Shown piece after piece: positions 15,423 through 16,073 of a DNA stretch of 16,073 bases; position 1 is the first letter of the stretch; every line of letters begins with the position of its first letter. Under the pieces are notes generated by a model. The model was not told where the DNA came from. It worked only from the letters and a program-made list of their open reading frames with translations, and ran no database searches. This DNA comes from Planctomycetota bacterium (GTDB taxonomy: Bacteria > Planctomycetota > Planctomycetia > Planctomycetales > Planctomycetaceae), in assembly GCA_024278285.1 (NCBI GenBank), contig JAJRTM010000631.1, positions 1 to 16,073 on the forward strand, in the 5' to 3' direction. The position numbers and the translations under genes were made by a program.

Positions 15423-16073
15423 TTAAAACTCGCCAAGCACTTCGCCCCCGGCTCGTGTGCCTAATGCTCGCCAAATCGATAGATCGATATTCTCGCTGAT
15501 GGAACGAACCGATCCATCCAACAGGCTGACATTTACCATCCCCGTATGATAGCTTCTGGAAGTGACGATCGCATAACTGGGATTGCCTGCAATGCCGTTT
15601 TTCCCTTCCTGCCAGGAGTTATAATCCATCTCTGGGTACAAGGTGCCTGCGTTGGTAAAATTCACCACGGAATTCGGTAGAAGGGTGACTGTAAAACCAG
15701 AATGATGAACTCGCCCGTCAGGCCATTCGGTATGTCCCGTGTTTTTGAATTGTACCCCAGAGGCAATAATTGTTTGAACCTGGGCTGTTGTATTCGGGAT
15801 TGTTGTCGTCGCAGGGCCGCCGTTTCTCATGTAGGGGGTCCAGGCTTTTACTTCCGCAGCGATGAGTGTATTTGAAGACCCGTCGATTGCATCCTTAAAA
15901 GATAGTTTGCTGTTGGGAAAGAACATGCCATCTCCCCCCTTTCCAGTCGTGGGATCAAACACAAACCAAGTCCCATAATTGAAGCTGTACGATGTGGGAT
16001 AAAGAGTCACTTTCCCACCGCCGGGATTTCTTGCTTCGTCACTTTTTGCATCGGAAGGGCAGGCATAAGTCGG
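15423..16073 (-). CDS. DUF1559 (pilin-like) protein, C-terminal part
   Basis: 216 codons are visible; the frame is open to the right edge, so the N-terminal prepilin-type segment is outside the window and the internal GTG at 16010 is not the start. The visible part begins PTYACPSDAKSDEARNPGG. Next come SFNYGTWFVFDPTTGKGG and FKDAIDGSSNTLIAAEV, the 'DGxSNTxxxxE' segment of the DUF1559 family, with a later HHSGFTVTLLPN. The protein ends with LLDGSVRSISENIDLSIW and RALGTRAGGEVLGEF, the family's characteristic C-terminus. DUF1559 proteins are present in dozens to hundreds of copies per planctomycete genome, carry an N-terminal methylation/prepilin motif and are thought to be surface or pseudopilin-like proteins; no precise function is established. 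Confidence 0.93.
   Translation of the reverse strand, partial: PTYACPSDAKSDEARNPGGGKVTLYPTSYSFNYGTWFVFDPTTGKGGDGMFFPNSKLSFKDAIDGSSNTLIAAEVKAWTPYMRNGGPATTTIPNTTAQVQTIIASGVQFKNTGHTEWPDGRVHHSGFTVTLLPNSVVNFTNAGTLYPEMDYNSWQEGKNGIAGNPSYAIVTSRSYHTGMVNVSLLDGSVRSISENIDLSIWRALGTRAGGEVLGEF

Overview
The window looks like a piece of chromosome from a planctomycete. This is inferred from gene content: a DUF1559 pilin-like protein (15423-16073), two PQQ-type beta-propeller proteins that open with W-x-x-[FW]-RGP, a large secreted double alpha/beta hydrolase, a small prepilin-like protein, and gaps packed with the short palindromic repeats typical of that phylum. No rRNA, tRNA or CRISPR array was seen. I cannot name a genus.

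Layout. (1) Positions 1-1502 are a decayed region: the N-terminal part of a probable ISKra4-type transposase with an in-frame stop, then a type I restriction HsdR fragment fused to the tail of an SMC/AAA-type ATPase that itself carries a frameshift. This reads as the relic of a restriction/defence island. (2) Positions 1497-2446 (minus) hold a Nudix hydrolase translationally coupled (TGATG) to a small PAS-like protein. (3) Positions 2447-3302 are a repeat-dense gap. (4) Positions 3303-5717 (minus) encode an exported 804-residue protein with two hydrolase domains; the first appears to have lost its nucleophile. An 89-bp repeat lies in inverted orientation on both sides of this gene. (5) Positions 6115-7542 (minus) are fumarase C. 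(6) Positions 7543-8379 are a second repeat-rich gap, including a 158-bp composite palindrome whose arms show compensatory base changes. (7) Positions 8380-11090 (plus) are two coupled beta-propeller genes, one exported and one a lipoprotein. (8) Positions 11448-12896 (minus) are a CtpA-type S41 protease. (9) Positions 13447-15116 (plus) are a prepilin-like small protein and a polytopic membrane protein. (10) Positions 15117-15422 are a nested palindrome array between convergent genes, followed by the C-terminal part of a DUF1559 protein (minus) running off the right edge.

Working together: the intact genes are mostly independent housekeeping (fumarase), cell-envelope processing (S41 protease, pilin-like proteins) and secreted proteins (hydrolase, beta-propellers). 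Only two pairs are clearly co-translated: Nudix/PAS and propeller 1/propeller 2. I found no complete defence, secretion or biosynthetic system. The most unusual signals are the tandem hydrolase with a Glu-substituted nucleophile elbow, its flanking inverted repeats, the covarying composite palindrome upstream of fumC, and the hsdR/ATPase chimera.
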